In this document: positions 26,025-35,161 of the stretch, one piece after another
Position numbering within the stretch: position 1 is the first letter of the stretch
How the letters are laid out: every line of letters begins with the position of its first letter
Assembly (NCBI GenBank): GCA_002401685.1
Contig: NVTU01000021.1
Span: 1 to 47,537, forward strand
Length of the DNA stretch: 47,537 bases
Direction: 5' to 3'
Origin: Kordiimonadales bacterium
Lineage (GTDB): Bacteria > Pseudomonadota > Alphaproteobacteria > Sphingomonadales > Kordiimonadaceae
The notes under the pieces: generated by a model
The model's database searches: none
Seen by the model: the letters and a program-made list of their open reading frames with translations, nothing else
What the model was told of the DNA's origin: nothing
Position numbers and translations under genes: made by a program

Positions 26025-26053
26025 AGGCAGCGATTGGGAAGGTATTACCGGTT

Positions 26054-26617
26054 ATGGAACTCAAGCGCATTCACCATGTGGCCTACCGCTGTAAAGACGC
26101 CAAGGAAACTGTAGAGTTTTACCAGAAGCATCTGGATATGGATTTCCAGCTGGCAATAGCGGAAGATCATGTGCCGTCAACGGGTGCATATGATCCGTAT
26201 ATGCATTTGTTCCTCGATGCGGGGAACGGCAATGTGCTTGCTTTCTTTGAATTGCCTGAGCAGCCAGAGATGGGCCGCGACGGCAATACACCAGATTGGG
26301 TACAGCATATCGCTTTTGAAGTAGAAAACATGGATGTGCTACTCGCGGCCAAAGAACGTTTGGAAGCTGCTGGTATTGATGTGCTTGGTCCGACAGACCA
26401 TACGATCTTTAAATCGATCTATTTCTTTGACCCAAACGGTCACCGGCTTGAGCTTGCTGCCAATACGGCAAAGCCAGGGATGTTGAAAGAGCTGAAGCGC
26501 GTTGCCCCTGCAATGCTGGAAGAATGGTCTCGCACCAAAAAAGCGCCAAAGCACGCCGAATGGCTGCACGGACGCGGTGAATTTAAGCCTGGCCCCAGCG
26601 CGGATAATGATGAATAA
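26054..26617 (+). CDS. VOC family protein of the tyrosine catabolic operon, unknown reaction
   Basis: 187 residues, with a VOC/glyoxalase domain over the first 140 and a charged tail. The four positions that bind metal in glyoxalase I are all filled: H8 (IHHVAYR), E66 (AFFELP), H85 (VQHIAFEV) and E133 (GHRLELAAN). It may therefore be a metal enzyme acting on a small aromatic or keto acid. It sits 29 bases after hpd and 68 before fah, where the homogentisate dioxygenase gene often lies; hmgA itself is not in the window. It could be an auxiliary enzyme, for instance clearing a toxic by-product, or less likely a ring-cleaving enzyme. Confidence 0.85.
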   Translation: MELKRIHHVAYRCKDAKETVEFYQKHLDMDFQLAIAEDHVPSTGAYDPYMHLFLDAGNGNVLAFFELPEQPEMGRDGNTPDWVQHIAFEVENMDVLLAAKERLEAAGIDVLGPTDHTIFKSIYFFDPNGHRLELAANTAKPGMLKELKRVAPAMLEEWSRTKKAPKHAEWLHGRGEFKPGPSADNDE

Positions 26618-26685
26618 TTAGAAAATGCCCTGTAGGCTGCATGCTGAAAAGTATGGGCCGGGCTGTATTTTGAGAGACAGAGATT

Positions 26686-27693
26686 ATGAAACTTGCATCC
26701 CTGAAGCACGGCCGTGACGGCAACCTCGTCGTTGTGTCCCGTGATTTGAAGCGTATGACGTCGGCAGCAGCTGTCGCCGTAACTTTGCAGGCCGCGATTG
26801 ATGATTGGGATACGCTGTCGCCTAAACTTGAAACGCTTTATGAAGGTTTAAATACTGACGCTAATTCGGGCGAAGCCTTTGACGAAGCCGCCTGTGCATC
26901 ACCGCTACCGCGTGCTTATCAGTGGGCTGACGGCTCGGCCTACGTGAACCACGTAGAACTTGTGCGGAAAGCACGTGGCGCGGAAATTCCAGAATCGTTC
27001 TGGACCGACCCGCTGATGTATCAGGGTGGCTCTGACACGTTCCTCGGCCCTCGTGAAGACATTGTTTTCCCTACCACTACCGGTTGGGGCGTAGATTTCG
27101 AAGCTGAAGTCGCAGTTATTACTGATGATGTGCCGTTCGGTGTAAGCGTTGAAGACGCTGGCTCCCACATTAAACTGCTGATGCTTGTAAATGACGTTTC
27201 CTTGCGCGGTCTTATCCCGGCGGAACTTGGTAAAGGTTTTGGTTTTTTCCAATCCAAGCCTTCCAGCGCTTTCAGTCCTGTGTGTGTAACACCGGATGAG
27301 CTGGGCGATGCTTGGGCAGATACAGTTCTGAGCCTGCCGCTTGTCTCTCACTATAACGGTGAGATTATCGGTAAGCCTGACGCAGGTATTGATATGACTT
27401 TTAACTTTGCAACACTTGTAGCACACGCTGCTAAAACACGGCCGCTCGGTGCGGGCGCTGTTGTTGGATCTGGCACAGTTTCCAACAAGCTTGATGGTGG
27501 GCCCGGCAAACACGTTGCTGACGGCGGTGTTGGTTACAGCTGTATTGCTGAAATCCGGATGATTGAAACAATTCAAAACGGTGCGCCAACCACGAACTTC
27601 ATGGCATTTGGTGACCGGATCAGTATTGAAATGTTTGAAGAAAGCGGCCAGTCGATCTTTGGCCGTATCGACCAGACAGTAGTGGAAGGCTAG
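26686..27693 (+). CDS. fahA: Fumarylacetoacetate hydrolase (fumarylacetoacetase)
   Basis: A 335-residue FAH-fold hydrolase of the shorter bacterial type. Metal ligands are seen in WGVDFEAEVAVI (Glu residues) and LVNDVSLR (Asp), followed by FGFFQSKPSSAFSPV and ARPLGAGAVVGSGTVSN-like sequence (here TRPLGAGAVVGSGTVSN). It splits fumarylacetoacetate into fumarate and acetoacetate, the last step of tyrosine breakdown. It is followed after 8 bases by the isomerase that makes its substrate, so the assignment is well supported by context. Confidence 0.93.
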   Translation: MKLASLKHGRDGNLVVVSRDLKRMTSAAAVAVTLQAAIDDWDTLSPKLETLYEGLNTDANSGEAFDEAACASPLPRAYQWADGSAYVNHVELVRKARGAEIPESFWTDPLMYQGGSDTFLGPREDIVFPTTTGWGVDFEAEVAVITDDVPFGVSVEDAGSHIKLLMLVNDVSLRGLIPAELGKGFGFFQSKPSSAFSPVCVTPDELGDAWADTVLSLPLVSHYNGEIIGKPDAGIDMTFNFATLVAHAAKTRPLGAGAVVGSGTVSNKLDGGPGKHVADGGVGYSCIAEIRMIETIQNGAPTTNFMAFGDRISIEMFEESGQSIFGRIDQTVVEG

Positions 27694-27701
27694 GGCCAAG
27701 C

Positions 27702-28352
27702 ATGCGCAAACTTTTTGGATATTTCAGATCATCAGCTGCCTTTCGCGTACGGATAGCGCTCGGCCTTAAAGGCTTGGCGTATGAGCATGCCGGCATCAAT
27801 TTAAAGCCAGGCATTAGCGAGCAGAAAGCGGATAGCTATAAGGCGCTCAACCCTCAGGGGCGGGTGCCGTTTCTGGTGGACGGTGATGTTTCACTTTCGC
27901 AGTCGCCAGCTATTCTTGAATATCTGGATGAGGCTTATCCTGAAGTAAAACTTTTGCCGACTGATATGGTTGAACGCGCACGAGTTCGTCAGCTCTCTGC
28001 CCTGGTGGCCTGCGATATCCACCCACTTAATAATCTATCTGTTTTGACCTACCTAAAAGGTGAGCTTGGCGCGGATGATACGGCAACGAACACCTGGTAT
28101 TGCCACTGGATTGCTGAAGGGTTTGCAGCTCTAGAGGCTCTGCTGGCAGCAAGCGGGCAAACTGGTAAGTTTTGCCACGGCGATACGCCGTCGATGGCAG
28201 ACGTCTATTTGGTACCTCAAATGTGGAATGCCCGTCGCTTCGGCGTTGAGGTAAATGATTTCCCTATATTGCAACGTATTGATAAAAACTGTTGCGCAAT
28301 TGAGGCATTCAAAGCGGCTGCGCCCGAAAATCAGCCGGATTTTCCTCAATAG
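27702..28352 (+). CDS. maiA: Maleylacetoacetate isomerase (zeta-class GST)
   Basis: A 216-residue glutathione transferase of the zeta class. The N-terminal active-site stretch FRSSAAFRVRIALGLKGL keeps the catalytic serines (S10, S11) but has Ala where many family members have Cys. NPQGRVPFLVDGD and SQSPAILEYLDE bind glutathione. It isomerises maleylacetoacetate to fumarylacetoacetate using glutathione. It lies 8 bases after the fah gene and 42 before phhA. Confidence 0.93.
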   Translation: MRKLFGYFRSSAAFRVRIALGLKGLAYEHAGINLKPGISEQKADSYKALNPQGRVPFLVDGDVSLSQSPAILEYLDEAYPEVKLLPTDMVERARVRQLSALVACDIHPLNNLSVLTYLKGELGADDTATNTWYCHWIAEGFAALEALLAASGQTGKFCHGDTPSMADVYLVPQMWNARRFGVEVNDFPILQRIDKNCCAIEAFKAAAPENQPDFPQ

Positions 28353-28394
28353 CAAAGTAATGACTGTTAAAGCATCAGCGTCACAGGAGATGAC

Positions 28395-29276
28395 ATGCTT
28401 ATAAAAACAAGGTTGGGTCGCGAAGTTGAAGTCAATGATGACTATACCGTTGACCAGAATTGGGATGCGTTCACAGCGGAAGAGCACGGTCGCTGGGATA
28501 GGCTATATGCGCGTCAGAATGAAATTCTGAAGGGTCGGTCGTGTAATGAGTTCCTCGAAGGCATTGAGAAATTGGAAATTTCGAAGAGCGGTATACCGAA
28601 TTTCGAAGAAATGTCTGACCGGCTTGAAGCACTAACAGGATGGCGCGTTGTTGCCGTGCCTGATCTGGTGCCCGACGAAGTGTTTTTCGATCATCTTGCA
28701 AACCGTCGTTTTCCAGCCGGCAACTTTATCCGCAACGAAGCGCAGTTGGATTATTTGCAGGAACCCGATGTGTTCCATGACGTGTACGGCCATGTACCGC
28801 TTTTAGCGAACCCCGTTTTCGCAGACTATATCCAAGCCTACGGCATTGGCGGCCAGCGAGCTAAAGGCCGCGGCGTTTTGAAAAACCTTGCTCGGCTTTA
28901 TTGGTATACGGTGGAATTTGGACTGATCAAAACACCAGACGGGATGCGCATTTACGGCGCCGGGATACTCAGCAGTAAAGCAGAAAGTATATTTTCGTTG
29001 GAGGATAACAGTCCGCACCGCATCGATTTTGATCTGAAGCGTTTGATGCAAACGGATTACCGTATTGATGATTTCCAGCAAACCTACTGGGTTATTGATG
29101 GGTTTGATCAATTGCTGAAGGCAACGTACGAAGATTTCGGCCCGCTTTATGACGCGCTTGAGGCGGACGATACCGCGCATACGCCAGATACGATTTTACC
29201 AACTGACACGGTCACAGACACCGGCACGCAGGCTTATGCAAATGCAGGCGGCCGATTGGCGAAAGAAGCCTCTTAA
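28395..29276 (+). CDS. phhA: Phenylalanine 4-monooxygenase
   Basis: A 293-residue pterin- and iron-dependent hydroxylase that turns phenylalanine into tyrosine. The iron ligands match the bacterial enzyme: H128 and H133 in VFHDVYGHVPLL and E174 in WYTVEFGLI. No regulatory ACT domain is present, as usual for bacteria. CAGGAGATGAC precedes the ATG. It ends the hpd operon, feeding phenylalanine into it. The pterin carbinolamine dehydratase (phhB) and the tyrosine aminotransferase needed for the route are not in the window. Confidence 0.95.
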   Translation: MLIKTRLGREVEVNDDYTVDQNWDAFTAEEHGRWDRLYARQNEILKGRSCNEFLEGIEKLEISKSGIPNFEEMSDRLEALTGWRVVAVPDLVPDEVFFDHLANRRFPAGNFIRNEAQLDYLQEPDVFHDVYGHVPLLANPVFADYIQAYGIGGQRAKGRGVLKNLARLYWYTVEFGLIKTPDGMRIYGAGILSSKAESIFSLEDNSPHRIDFDLKRLMQTDYRIDDFQQTYWVIDGFDQLLKATYEDFGPLYDALEADDTAHTPDTILPTDTVTDTGTQAYANAGGRLAKEAS

Positions 29277-29315
29277 CTAATCTTGGGCGAACTATAATAA
29301 ACTTGGGACAACCTC

Positions 29316-29350
29316 AAAGGCTTTCACATCGTGGAAGCCTTTATTTTTTT
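29316..29350 (+). terminator. Rho-independent terminator after phhA
   Basis: AAAGGCTT (29316-29323) pairs with AAGCCTTT (29335-29342) and is followed by ATTTTTTT. It closes the hpd operon. An A run before the stem means it could also act on the opposite strand for the DUF4440-like gene. Confidence 0.8.
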
Positions 29351-29399
29351 TGCGCACTTAAGCGCTTCTACACTATGGGTCTTGCCTTCAGTTGGAAGC

Positions 29400-29846
29400 C
29401 TATTTAGTCGGAGCAGGGCGCGAATTTCCGGTGTCGAGGATGGCTTTCCATTCGCTGTTTCGTTTCACCCAGATTGACGTGTATTTACCGTATTGTTTAC
29501 TGGTTTTACCGTCCCTGTTGATGGTGATTGTATAAAGGCCCCACGTGTAAGCGAGGTCGTGAGATGCCGCGATCATGCCGTCTTGCGGTTCCCACTCCAA
29601 AAGCACAACTTTCGGGTCGCTGGACATGCCGGCTGTAATAAGGTTCCGGCCAAAGGTGGCATCCTTTTTTCCGTCAAGCTTCACTGCGTCTTCCGCAAGG
29701 AAATGGCGAAACGCGGCCTGGATGCCTTTTTCTGCAGCCATGGCACCAAACGCGCGGTCGACATTCATGATCTCTTGGTTGGGGGCAGCACTGGTAGGTG
29801 TTGAAAAGGCGAAGAGCAGCATGATACAGCCAAACATCTTATTCAC
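29400..29846 (-). CDS. Secreted DUF4440/SnoaL-like (NTF2 fold) protein
   Basis: 148 residues starting at GTG behind AGGAGATTAAA. The N-terminus MFGCIMLLFAFSTPTSA is a cleavable signal peptide (cut before APNQ), so the protein is periplasmic. The rest has the pattern of NTF2-like proteins: an N-terminal helix (NVDRAFGAMAAEKGIQAAF), FLAEDAVKLDGKK, LEWEPQDGMIAASHDLAYTWG, and the closing YTSIWVKRNSEWKAILDTGNS. Members bind small molecules or act as simple enzymes; no catalytic function can be assigned. It lies 38 bases downstream of a VOC gene on the same strand. Confidence 0.8.
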   Translation of the reverse strand: MNKMFGCIMLLFAFSTPTSAAPNQEIMNVDRAFGAMAAEKGIQAAFRHFLAEDAVKLDGKKDATFGRNLITAGMSSDPKVVLLEWEPQDGMIAASHDLAYTWGLYTITINRDGKTSKQYGKYTSIWVKRNSEWKAILDTGNSRPAPTK

Positions 29847-29884
29847 TTTAATCTCCTAATTGGCTTTTCTGTTAACGGCCGGGG

Positions 29885-30295
29885 CTATATATCCGCCACG
29901 CAGTTAATCTCCCACGGCACGCCAAACTTGTCGATAACCACACCAAAAAGCGGCGCCCAAAATGTCTTCTGCAGCGGCATTTGAACGGTGCCGCCTTCAG
30001 CAAGAGCATCAAACACGCGCCTAGCTTCATTTGGTTCGCTGAGTTCATGTAGTAAAAAGAAGCCCTGTGGTGGCTTGTAAAGATCAGGGAGAATATCGAC
30101 GCCGGTTATGGTGGTTCCGTTGAGCGTTAAACTAGCGTGTACTATTTTGCTGTGCCATGCCTCAGGTACTTCGCTTGAGGATGGTGTTTCGCCGTAGGTA
30201 TGGCTAACCAAATCGGCACCGCCAAAAAGCTGTTGGTAGAAACCGAAGGCCTCTTCGCACGTGCCGGCAAAGGTGAGATGTGTTTTCATTAGCAT
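29885..30295 (-). CDS. PhnB-like VOC family protein
   Basis: 136 residues of the PhnB/3-demethylubiquinone methyltransferase-like VOC group. It starts KTHLTFAGTCEEAFGFYQQLFGG and has HASLTLNGTTITGVD and a C-terminal FWAPLFGVVIDKFGVPWEINC, all typical of the group. These proteins are small, cytoplasmic and mostly uncharacterised. GGGAGAACAGCC precedes the first ATG; a second ATG two codons later is also possible. It is probably cotranscribed with the secreted NTF2-like gene. Confidence 0.85.
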   Translation of the reverse strand: MLMKTHLTFAGTCEEAFGFYQQLFGGADLVSHTYGETPSSSEVPEAWHSKIVHASLTLNGTTITGVDILPDLYKPPQGFFLLHELSEPNEARRVFDALAEGGTVQMPLQKTFWAPLFGVVIDKFGVPWEINCVADI

Positions 30296-30370
30296 GGCTG
30301 TTCTCCCTGCTGGGAGTATGACGCTATGCTAATGGGAATGTAAGGGCGGACTAGGTTTTGCTCAAGCCAG

Positions 30371-30396
30371 AAAAAAGGCTCCGCACAAGCGAAGCC
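30371..30396 (-). terminator. Rho-independent terminator after the leucine dehydrogenase gene
   Basis: On the minus strand GGCTTCGC and GCGGAGCC form an 8-base stem (one G-U pair) with a TTGT loop, followed by six T residues. It lies 25 bases after the stop codon. Confidence 0.85.
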
Positions 30397-30420
30397 TAAT
30401 TTATTCTGTAAGTATCGCGC

Positions 30421-31545
30421 TTATTCAGCGGCGTTAGCAAGTTTGGCTTGTTTGGCGCGTTGAATAATATGCTCTGCCATATCGTTTGCTATAATGCCGG
30501 TAGGGCGGCCTTCGTTGTCGCTGGCTTTGAAAATGCGGCCAAGCGTGTCCCCAATGCGGAGTACCTTGGCGCGGCGCTCATCGTCTTCCGTTTTTTCGCT
30601 GTAGACTTCCATTTCAATGGAAATGATGCCGCCCGCATTAATCACATAATCTGGTGCATAGAGGATACCGCGATTTTGCAGATCTTTGTCTTCAACGCCT
30701 TCACATTCCAGCTGGTTATTTGCAGCACCCGCGATGATCGACGCTTTGATCTCGGGAATTGTTTTTCGGTTCAAGCCGCCACCGAGTGCGCATGGCGCAA
30801 AGACGTCGCAATCCACCGCGTGAATGCCGTCAAGGGATACAGTTTCCACAGGGCCCAGTTTCTTGGTTGCCTCAATGTTGGCATCGACAATATCCGTAAT
30901 GGACACCACAGCGCCGGCGCCAAGCAAATGGCCAACTAGGGAACGGCCAACATTACCGACGCCCTGAACTGCAACGCGAATGCCATCAAGGCTGTCTTTT
31001 CCAAGCTTATGTTTAACGGCCGCCTGAATGCCGGTGAAAACGCCGAGTGCTGTATGCGGCGACGGATCACCTGTGCCAAATTCAACATCATCAAGGCCGC
31101 AGACATATTCGGTGCACTGACTTGCCACTGCGAGCATAGCTGGACTGGTGCCTACGTCTTCTGCTGCATAGTAAGATCCGCTTAGGCGCTGAATGTAACG
31201 GCCAAATGCACGCATCAAATCATCGTTGCCAATTTCTTTCGGATCGCCAATGATAACCGATTTACCCCCACCAAGCCGAAGGCCAGCAAGCGCGTTCTTA
31301 AAAGACATACCGCGTGACAGGCGGAGCACGTCATAAATCGCATCTTCTTCGCCCCGTTTTTCTGCAATGTCGTGCGGTGCTATTTTACGGTGCGCCGCTG
31401 CATAGTCCCAAAAGCGCGTGCCGCCCGTGGCTGGACCTAGCGCGGTCGAGTGAATTGCGATGATTGCTTTCAGGCCTGAGGCTTCATCTGCGCAGAACAC
31501 CACTTGTTCGTGGTTTTTGAAACTGCGGGAATCAAAAACGGGCAT
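30421..31545 (-). CDS. Leucine/valine dehydrogenase (Glu/Leu/Phe/Val dehydrogenase family)
   Basis: 374 residues from the ATG at 31545-31543, with a GGAAGG site; the frame is open further upstream, but that part does not look like the family. HSTALGPATGGTRFW, GMSFKNALAGLRLGGGKSVI (Lys83 and the catalytic Lys95) and the NAD loop VQGVGNVGRSLVGHLL mark a leucine-type dehydrogenase. It deaminates branched-chain amino acids to 2-oxo acids with NAD+. It lies next to the leucine catabolic operon on the same strand but has its own terminator. A phenylalanine-specific enzyme is possible but less likely. Confidence 0.88.
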   Translation of the reverse strand: MPVFDSRSFKNHEQVVFCADEASGLKAIIAIHSTALGPATGGTRFWDYAAAHRKIAPHDIAEKRGEEDAIYDVLRLSRGMSFKNALAGLRLGGGKSVIIGDPKEIGNDDLMRAFGRYIQRLSGSYYAAEDVGTSPAMLAVASQCTEYVCGLDDVEFGTGDPSPHTALGVFTGIQAAVKHKLGKDSLDGIRVAVQGVGNVGRSLVGHLLGAGAVVSITDIVDANIEATKKLGPVETVSLDGIHAVDCDVFAPCALGGGLNRKTIPEIKASIIAGAANNQLECEGVEDKDLQNRGILYAPDYVINAGGIISIEMEVYSEKTEDDERRAKVLRIGDTLGRIFKASDNEGRPTGIIANDMAEHIIQRAKQAKLANAAE

Positions 31546-31950
31546 AGGGATAGTCCTTCCAATACGGTGCCGGCTTTTACCGGTCACTCGGCAACAAATC
31601 TGATCCACAGGTGGGCGTTTATAGTCTCTGTGGTCTTTTCTGGTTCCTCTAGAACCAGCTTCACTACGATTATGACACTTCTTAAAAGAAATGAGCTTTC
31701 GTAGATTCGTTATTTCAGCAATCTTTATGCAGATATCATGCTTGTTTTTGAAATATGTGATTAGTTGGACTGAAGTTGGTTGCGTATGCAACTTTTCTAG
31801 CGATGAGAAGTGGGATCGGGATCGCTGTAACACCTTGTTAAGGCGGTTTATTTAATGATTGTCCTTAGAATGGTCCGAAAGTGGTACTAAAAACAGATGA
31901 GCACCCGCAAATTTGCGGATGCTCTGGACTATTTGAATATTTGATATGGC
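31546..31950. other. Intergenic region between the leucine dehydrogenase and leucine operon
   Basis: No gene is supported. It holds the terminator of the leucine operon at its right end and must include the promoter of the dehydrogenase gene. The open frame upstream of the dehydrogenase start crosses much of the region without family-like sequence. Confidence 0.4.
31887..31924 (-). terminator. Rho-independent terminator of the leucine catabolic operon
   Basis: A hairpin at 31899-31924 has outer GAGCA/TGCTC and inner CCGCAAA/TTTGCGG arms with one mismatch, followed on the minus strand by a TTTTT run a few bases on. It lies 26 bases after the isovaleryl-CoA dehydrogenase stop. Confidence 0.75.
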
Positions 31951-33117
31951 TTACGTCGTTTCGTTAAAAAGCTCTCGACCTATCAGCATGCGGCGAATCT
32001 CATTGGTACCTGCGCCAATTTCGTAAAGCTTGGCATCGCGCCACAGGCGACCGGGTGCGTATTCGTTAATATAACCATTGCCCCCAAGCGCCTGAATCGT
32101 TTCCCCAGCCATCTTGGTAGCATTTTCTGAAGCGTACAGAATGCAGGCGGCAGCGTCTTTACGCGTGGTTTCGCCGCGGTCGCACGCCGCAGCAACTGCG
32201 TAAACATACGCGCGGGCTGACCCCCACGCAGTATACATATCGGCGACCTTGCCCTGCATCAGCTGGAATGTGCCGATTGCTTGGCCAAACTGTTTGCGCT
32301 CATGGACGTAAGGGATCACGGTATCAAGGCACGCACGCATGATGCCAAGCGACCCGCCGGAAAGTACAACGCGCTCATAATCGAGGCCTGACATCAGGAT
32401 TTTTGCGCCTTGGCCTTCTTCGCCCATGCGGTTCTCAAATGGTATAAGGCAATCTTCAAAAACCAGCTCACAAGTGTTCGACCCACGCATGCCGAGTTTG
32501 TCGAGTTTTTGGGCGGTTGAGAAACCAACCATGTCTTTTTCAACAAGGAAGGCTGTCATGCCTTTGGAGCCAGCGTCGGGATTAGTTTTGGCGTATACGA
32601 TCAACACATCGGCGTCTGGGCCGTTGGTGATCCACATTTTATTGCCGTTTAGCAAGTAGCCGTCATTCCGTCTTTCTGCTTTTAAACGCATAGAAATGAC
32701 ATCTGATCCCGCGCCAGGCTCTGACATTGCGAGAGCCCCGACAAACTCGCCTGAGATTAGCTTTGGCAGAAAGCGCGCTTTTTGCTCCTCGCTGGCATTC
32801 TTTGTAATTTGGTTTACGCACAAGTTTGAATGAGCGCCGTAACTTAGGCCGACGGAGGCAGATGCGCGGCTAATCTCTTCCATCGCGATTACGTGTGCCA
32901 AATACCCCATGTTGGAACCGCCGTGTTCTTCAGGGGCTGTCATGCCGAGAAGGCCTAGGTCGCCCATTTTTCGCCACAAATCGACTGGAAAGTAGGCCTT
33001 TTCGTCAATCTCTGCCGCGCGCGGTGCGATTTCGTCATGGGCGAACTTGGCCGTCATATCACGCAGCATCGATATATCTTCGCCGTGATTAAACGTCAGG
33101 TGTGGAAATTCAAACAT
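31951..33117 (-). CDS. ivd: Isovaleryl-CoA dehydrogenase
   Basis: 388 residues from the ATG at 33117 (AAGGGATG site), the normal length. [27 protein letters not shown] and the C-terminal [19 protein letters not shown] show the isovaleryl-CoA branch, in which the usual C-terminal Glu is Gly. The catalytic Glu instead lies in [11 protein letters not shown] (E248), as in human IVD. It oxidises isovaleryl-CoA to 3-methylcrotonyl-CoA in leucine breakdown. It is the last gene of the operon, 31 bases after mccA. Confidence 0.95.
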   Translation of the reverse strand: MFEFPHLTFNHGEDISMLRDMTAKFAHDEIAPRAAEIDEKAYFPVDLWRKMGDLGLLGMTAPEEHGGSNMGYLAHVIAMEEISRASASVGLSYGAHSNLCVNQITKNASEEQKARFLPKLISGEFVGALAMSEPGAGSDVISMRLKAERRNDGYLLNGNKMWITNGPDADVLIVYAKTNPDAGSKGMTAFLVEKDMVGFSTAQKLDKLGMRGSNTCELVFEDCLIPFENRMGEEGQGAKILMSGLDYERVVLSGGSLGIMRACLDTVIPYVHERKQFGQAIGTFQLMQGKVADMYTAWGSARAYVYAVAAACDRGETTRKDAAACILYASENATKMAGETIQALGGNGYINEYAPGRLWRDAKLYEIGAGTNEIRRMLIGRELFNETT

Positions 33118-33148
33118 TGGTGCATCCCTTATCGTTAGCCATTTTTGG

Positions 33149-35161
33149 CTACTCTTGTTTTTCTTCAATGATGAGCATCACGGCCCCGCCAGTAATCTGG
33201 TCGCCGGTGCTCACACTTAAGTTTGTTACAAATCCGTCCTTCGGCGCAGTGATGGTTTGCTCCATCTTCATCGCCTCTAGGACAAGAAGAGGGTCTCCCT
33301 TGGACACCTCTTCGCCTTCGCTTACTTTTACATCGAGAATTTTACCCGGCATCGGCGCGGTGATTGTCCCCGGGCCGTCGGCATCATCATCGGCGCTGCC
33401 ATCCCGCAAATGCCGGTTTACAACAATTGTGCGGTCACCGAGGACCAGCGTCACTTCTGAAGCACTAACTGAAACAGCGTGCCTTTGCTGCAAACCGTCG
33501 ATTGTTATGGTCAATGTCCCATCAACAAACAGGGCATTTTCTGCTGTGAAAGCCTCGTCGCCGATCGTTGCGGTCAACGTGGTGCCAGTTTCGAGCATAT
33601 CGGCTGTTAGAAACCCTTCCCCATCCACATTGAACCAAAGTTTCTCGGTCGCTGTCATGTTAAGGCGGAAATTATCGGTAAGACCCCATGGGTCGTCTGA
33701 TGTTTTATTGTTCTGCCGCGCCGCGACAATGGCAAAAGTCGCCATCGCATAGTCGGAAGCGGAAAGAGCAATTGGCTGCATCAGGGCGGTGGTGTGCTCG
33801 GCAATAAAGCCTGTGTGCACATTCCCGGCGATAAAATCTGGGTGCTTCAAGGTACGCAGCAAAAAGTCTCGGTTGCTGGTGACGCCCGTGACAGGAGTAT
33901 CAGTAACAAGATTGGTTAATGTTTCGATCGCCTCTGCCCGGTCTTCACCCCACGCAATAAGCTTGCCGATCATTGGGTCATAGTGAATGGTCACTGTATC
34001 GCCTGCACGCACGCCCGCATCAATGCGGCCGCCCGATACAACGTCCGCAAATGGGTCGAAATGCCCAATCTTGCCGATTGCCGGCAAAAAGTCATTCTCC
34101 GGGTCTTCAGCATACAGCCGCACTTCTACAGCGTGGCCGTCAACCAACACGTCAATTTCGTCTTGCGAAAGGGGTAAAGGCTGGCCTTCTGCAATCATCA
34201 ACTGCCATTCAACCAGGTCAAGTCCTGTGATCATCTCGGTTACAGGATGTTCCACTTGTAGGCGGGTGTTCATTTCCATGAAGTAGAAGTTCGCGTCGTC
34301 AAGGCCATTCGCTACATCCACAATAAACTCGATGGTGCCCGCACCTTCATAGCCTATGGATTCAGCGGCGCGCACGGCAGCGTCGCCCATTGCGCGGCGC
34401 ATAGTATCAGACATGCCGGGGGCAGGGGCTTCTTCAACCACTTTCTGATGCCTGCGCTGCAGTGAACAGTCACGCTCAAAGAGGTGCACAGCATTGCCGT
34501 CACTGTCACCAAACACTTGCAGTTCGATGTGGCGCGGTATTTCGATTAGTTTTTCGATCAGCAATTTGCCGTTGCCAAAAGCATTTTCGCCCTCGCGGCG
34601 CGCGGCTTCAATACCAGCTTCTAGCTCTTGCGCACTGCGGACCGTACGCATGCCTTTGCCGCCGCCGCCAGCGACGGCTTTAATAAGGACGGGGAACCCT
34701 ATTTTTTCGGCTTCTACAGATAGTGTCTCCAACGTTTGGTCGTCGCCGTGATAGCCAGGCACAACAGGCACATCAGCTTCGACCATCAGTTTCTTCGCTG
34801 CTCCTTTTAGCGCCATCGCCCGCATAGAGGTGGCAGAAGGCCCCACAAATATGATGTTATTTTTCGCGCAAGCCTCAGAAAATTCTGGATTTTCTGAAAG
34901 GAAACCATAACCGGGGTGTACTGCATCGGCGCGGGTTTGTTTTGCTGCTGCGAGAATTTTATCTGCCCGCAGGTAGCTTTCTGCGGCTGGGGCGGGGCCA
35001 ATGTGAACCGCTTCGTCTGCCATCGCAACATGGAGGGCGTTTGCATCTGCGTCAGAAAAAACGGCAACGGTTTTAATGCCGAGCCGCTGGCAGGTTGAAA
35101 TTACACGACAAGCAATTTCACCGCGGTTCGCGATCAGCAGTTTGTTGATCTTGCGGGTCAT
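33149..35161 (-). CDS. mccA: 3-methylcrotonyl-CoA carboxylase biotin-containing alpha subunit
   Basis: 670 residues from the ATG at 35161, whose ATGA overlaps the liuC stop. It contains the biotin carboxylase N-domain ([13 protein letters not shown]), the ATP-grasp loop AGGGGKGM (164-171), [13 protein letters not shown], a linker domain, and a biotin carrier domain with [11 protein letters not shown] (biotinyl Lys about 632). With MccB it carboxylates 3-methylcrotonyl-CoA. A propionyl- or geranyl-CoA carboxylase is formally possible, but the operon fits leucine degradation. Confidence 0.95.
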   Translation of the reverse strand: MTRKINKLLIANRGEIACRVISTCQRLGIKTVAVFSDADANALHVAMADEAVHIGPAPAAESYLRADKILAAAKQTRADAVHPGYGFLSENPEFSEACAKNNIIFVGPSATSMRAMALKGAAKKLMVEADVPVVPGYHGDDQTLETLSVEAEKIGFPVLIKAVAGGGGKGMRTVRSAQELEAGIEAARREGENAFGNGKLLIEKLIEIPRHIELQVFGDSDGNAVHLFERDCSLQRRHQKVVEEAPAPGMSDTMRRAMGDAAVRAAESIGYEGAGTIEFIVDVANGLDDANFYFMEMNTRLQVEHPVTEMITGLDLVEWQLMIAEGQPLPLSQDEIDVLVDGHAVEVRLYAEDPENDFLPAIGKIGHFDPFADVVSGGRIDAGVRAGDTVTIHYDPMIGKLIAWGEDRAEAIETLTNLVTDTPVTGVTSNRDFLLRTLKHPDFIAGNVHTGFIAEHTTALMQPIALSASDYAMATFAIVAARQNNKTSDDPWGLTDNFRLNMTATEKLWFNVDGEGFLTADMLETGTTLTATIGDEAFTAENALFVDGTLTITIDGLQQRHAVSVSASEVTLVLGDRTIVVNRHLRDGSADDDADGPGTITAPMPGKILDVKVSEGEEVSKGDPLLVLEAMKMEQTITAPKDGFVTNLSVSTGDQITGGAVMLIIEEKQE

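Noticed and set aside
31546..31833. N-terminal extension of the leucine dehydrogenase frame by about 96 codons
   Set aside because: The extension has no family similarity, while the ATG at 31545 has an RBS and gives the normal protein length.
33118..33168. N-terminal extension of the isovaleryl-CoA dehydrogenase frame
   Set aside because: The ATG at 33117 has an RBS and gives the usual family length; the extension is basic and unlike the family.
33102..33752. 216-codon plus-strand ORF
   Set aside because: It is antisense to mccA, and the Ser/Val/Thr-rich sequence has no domain.
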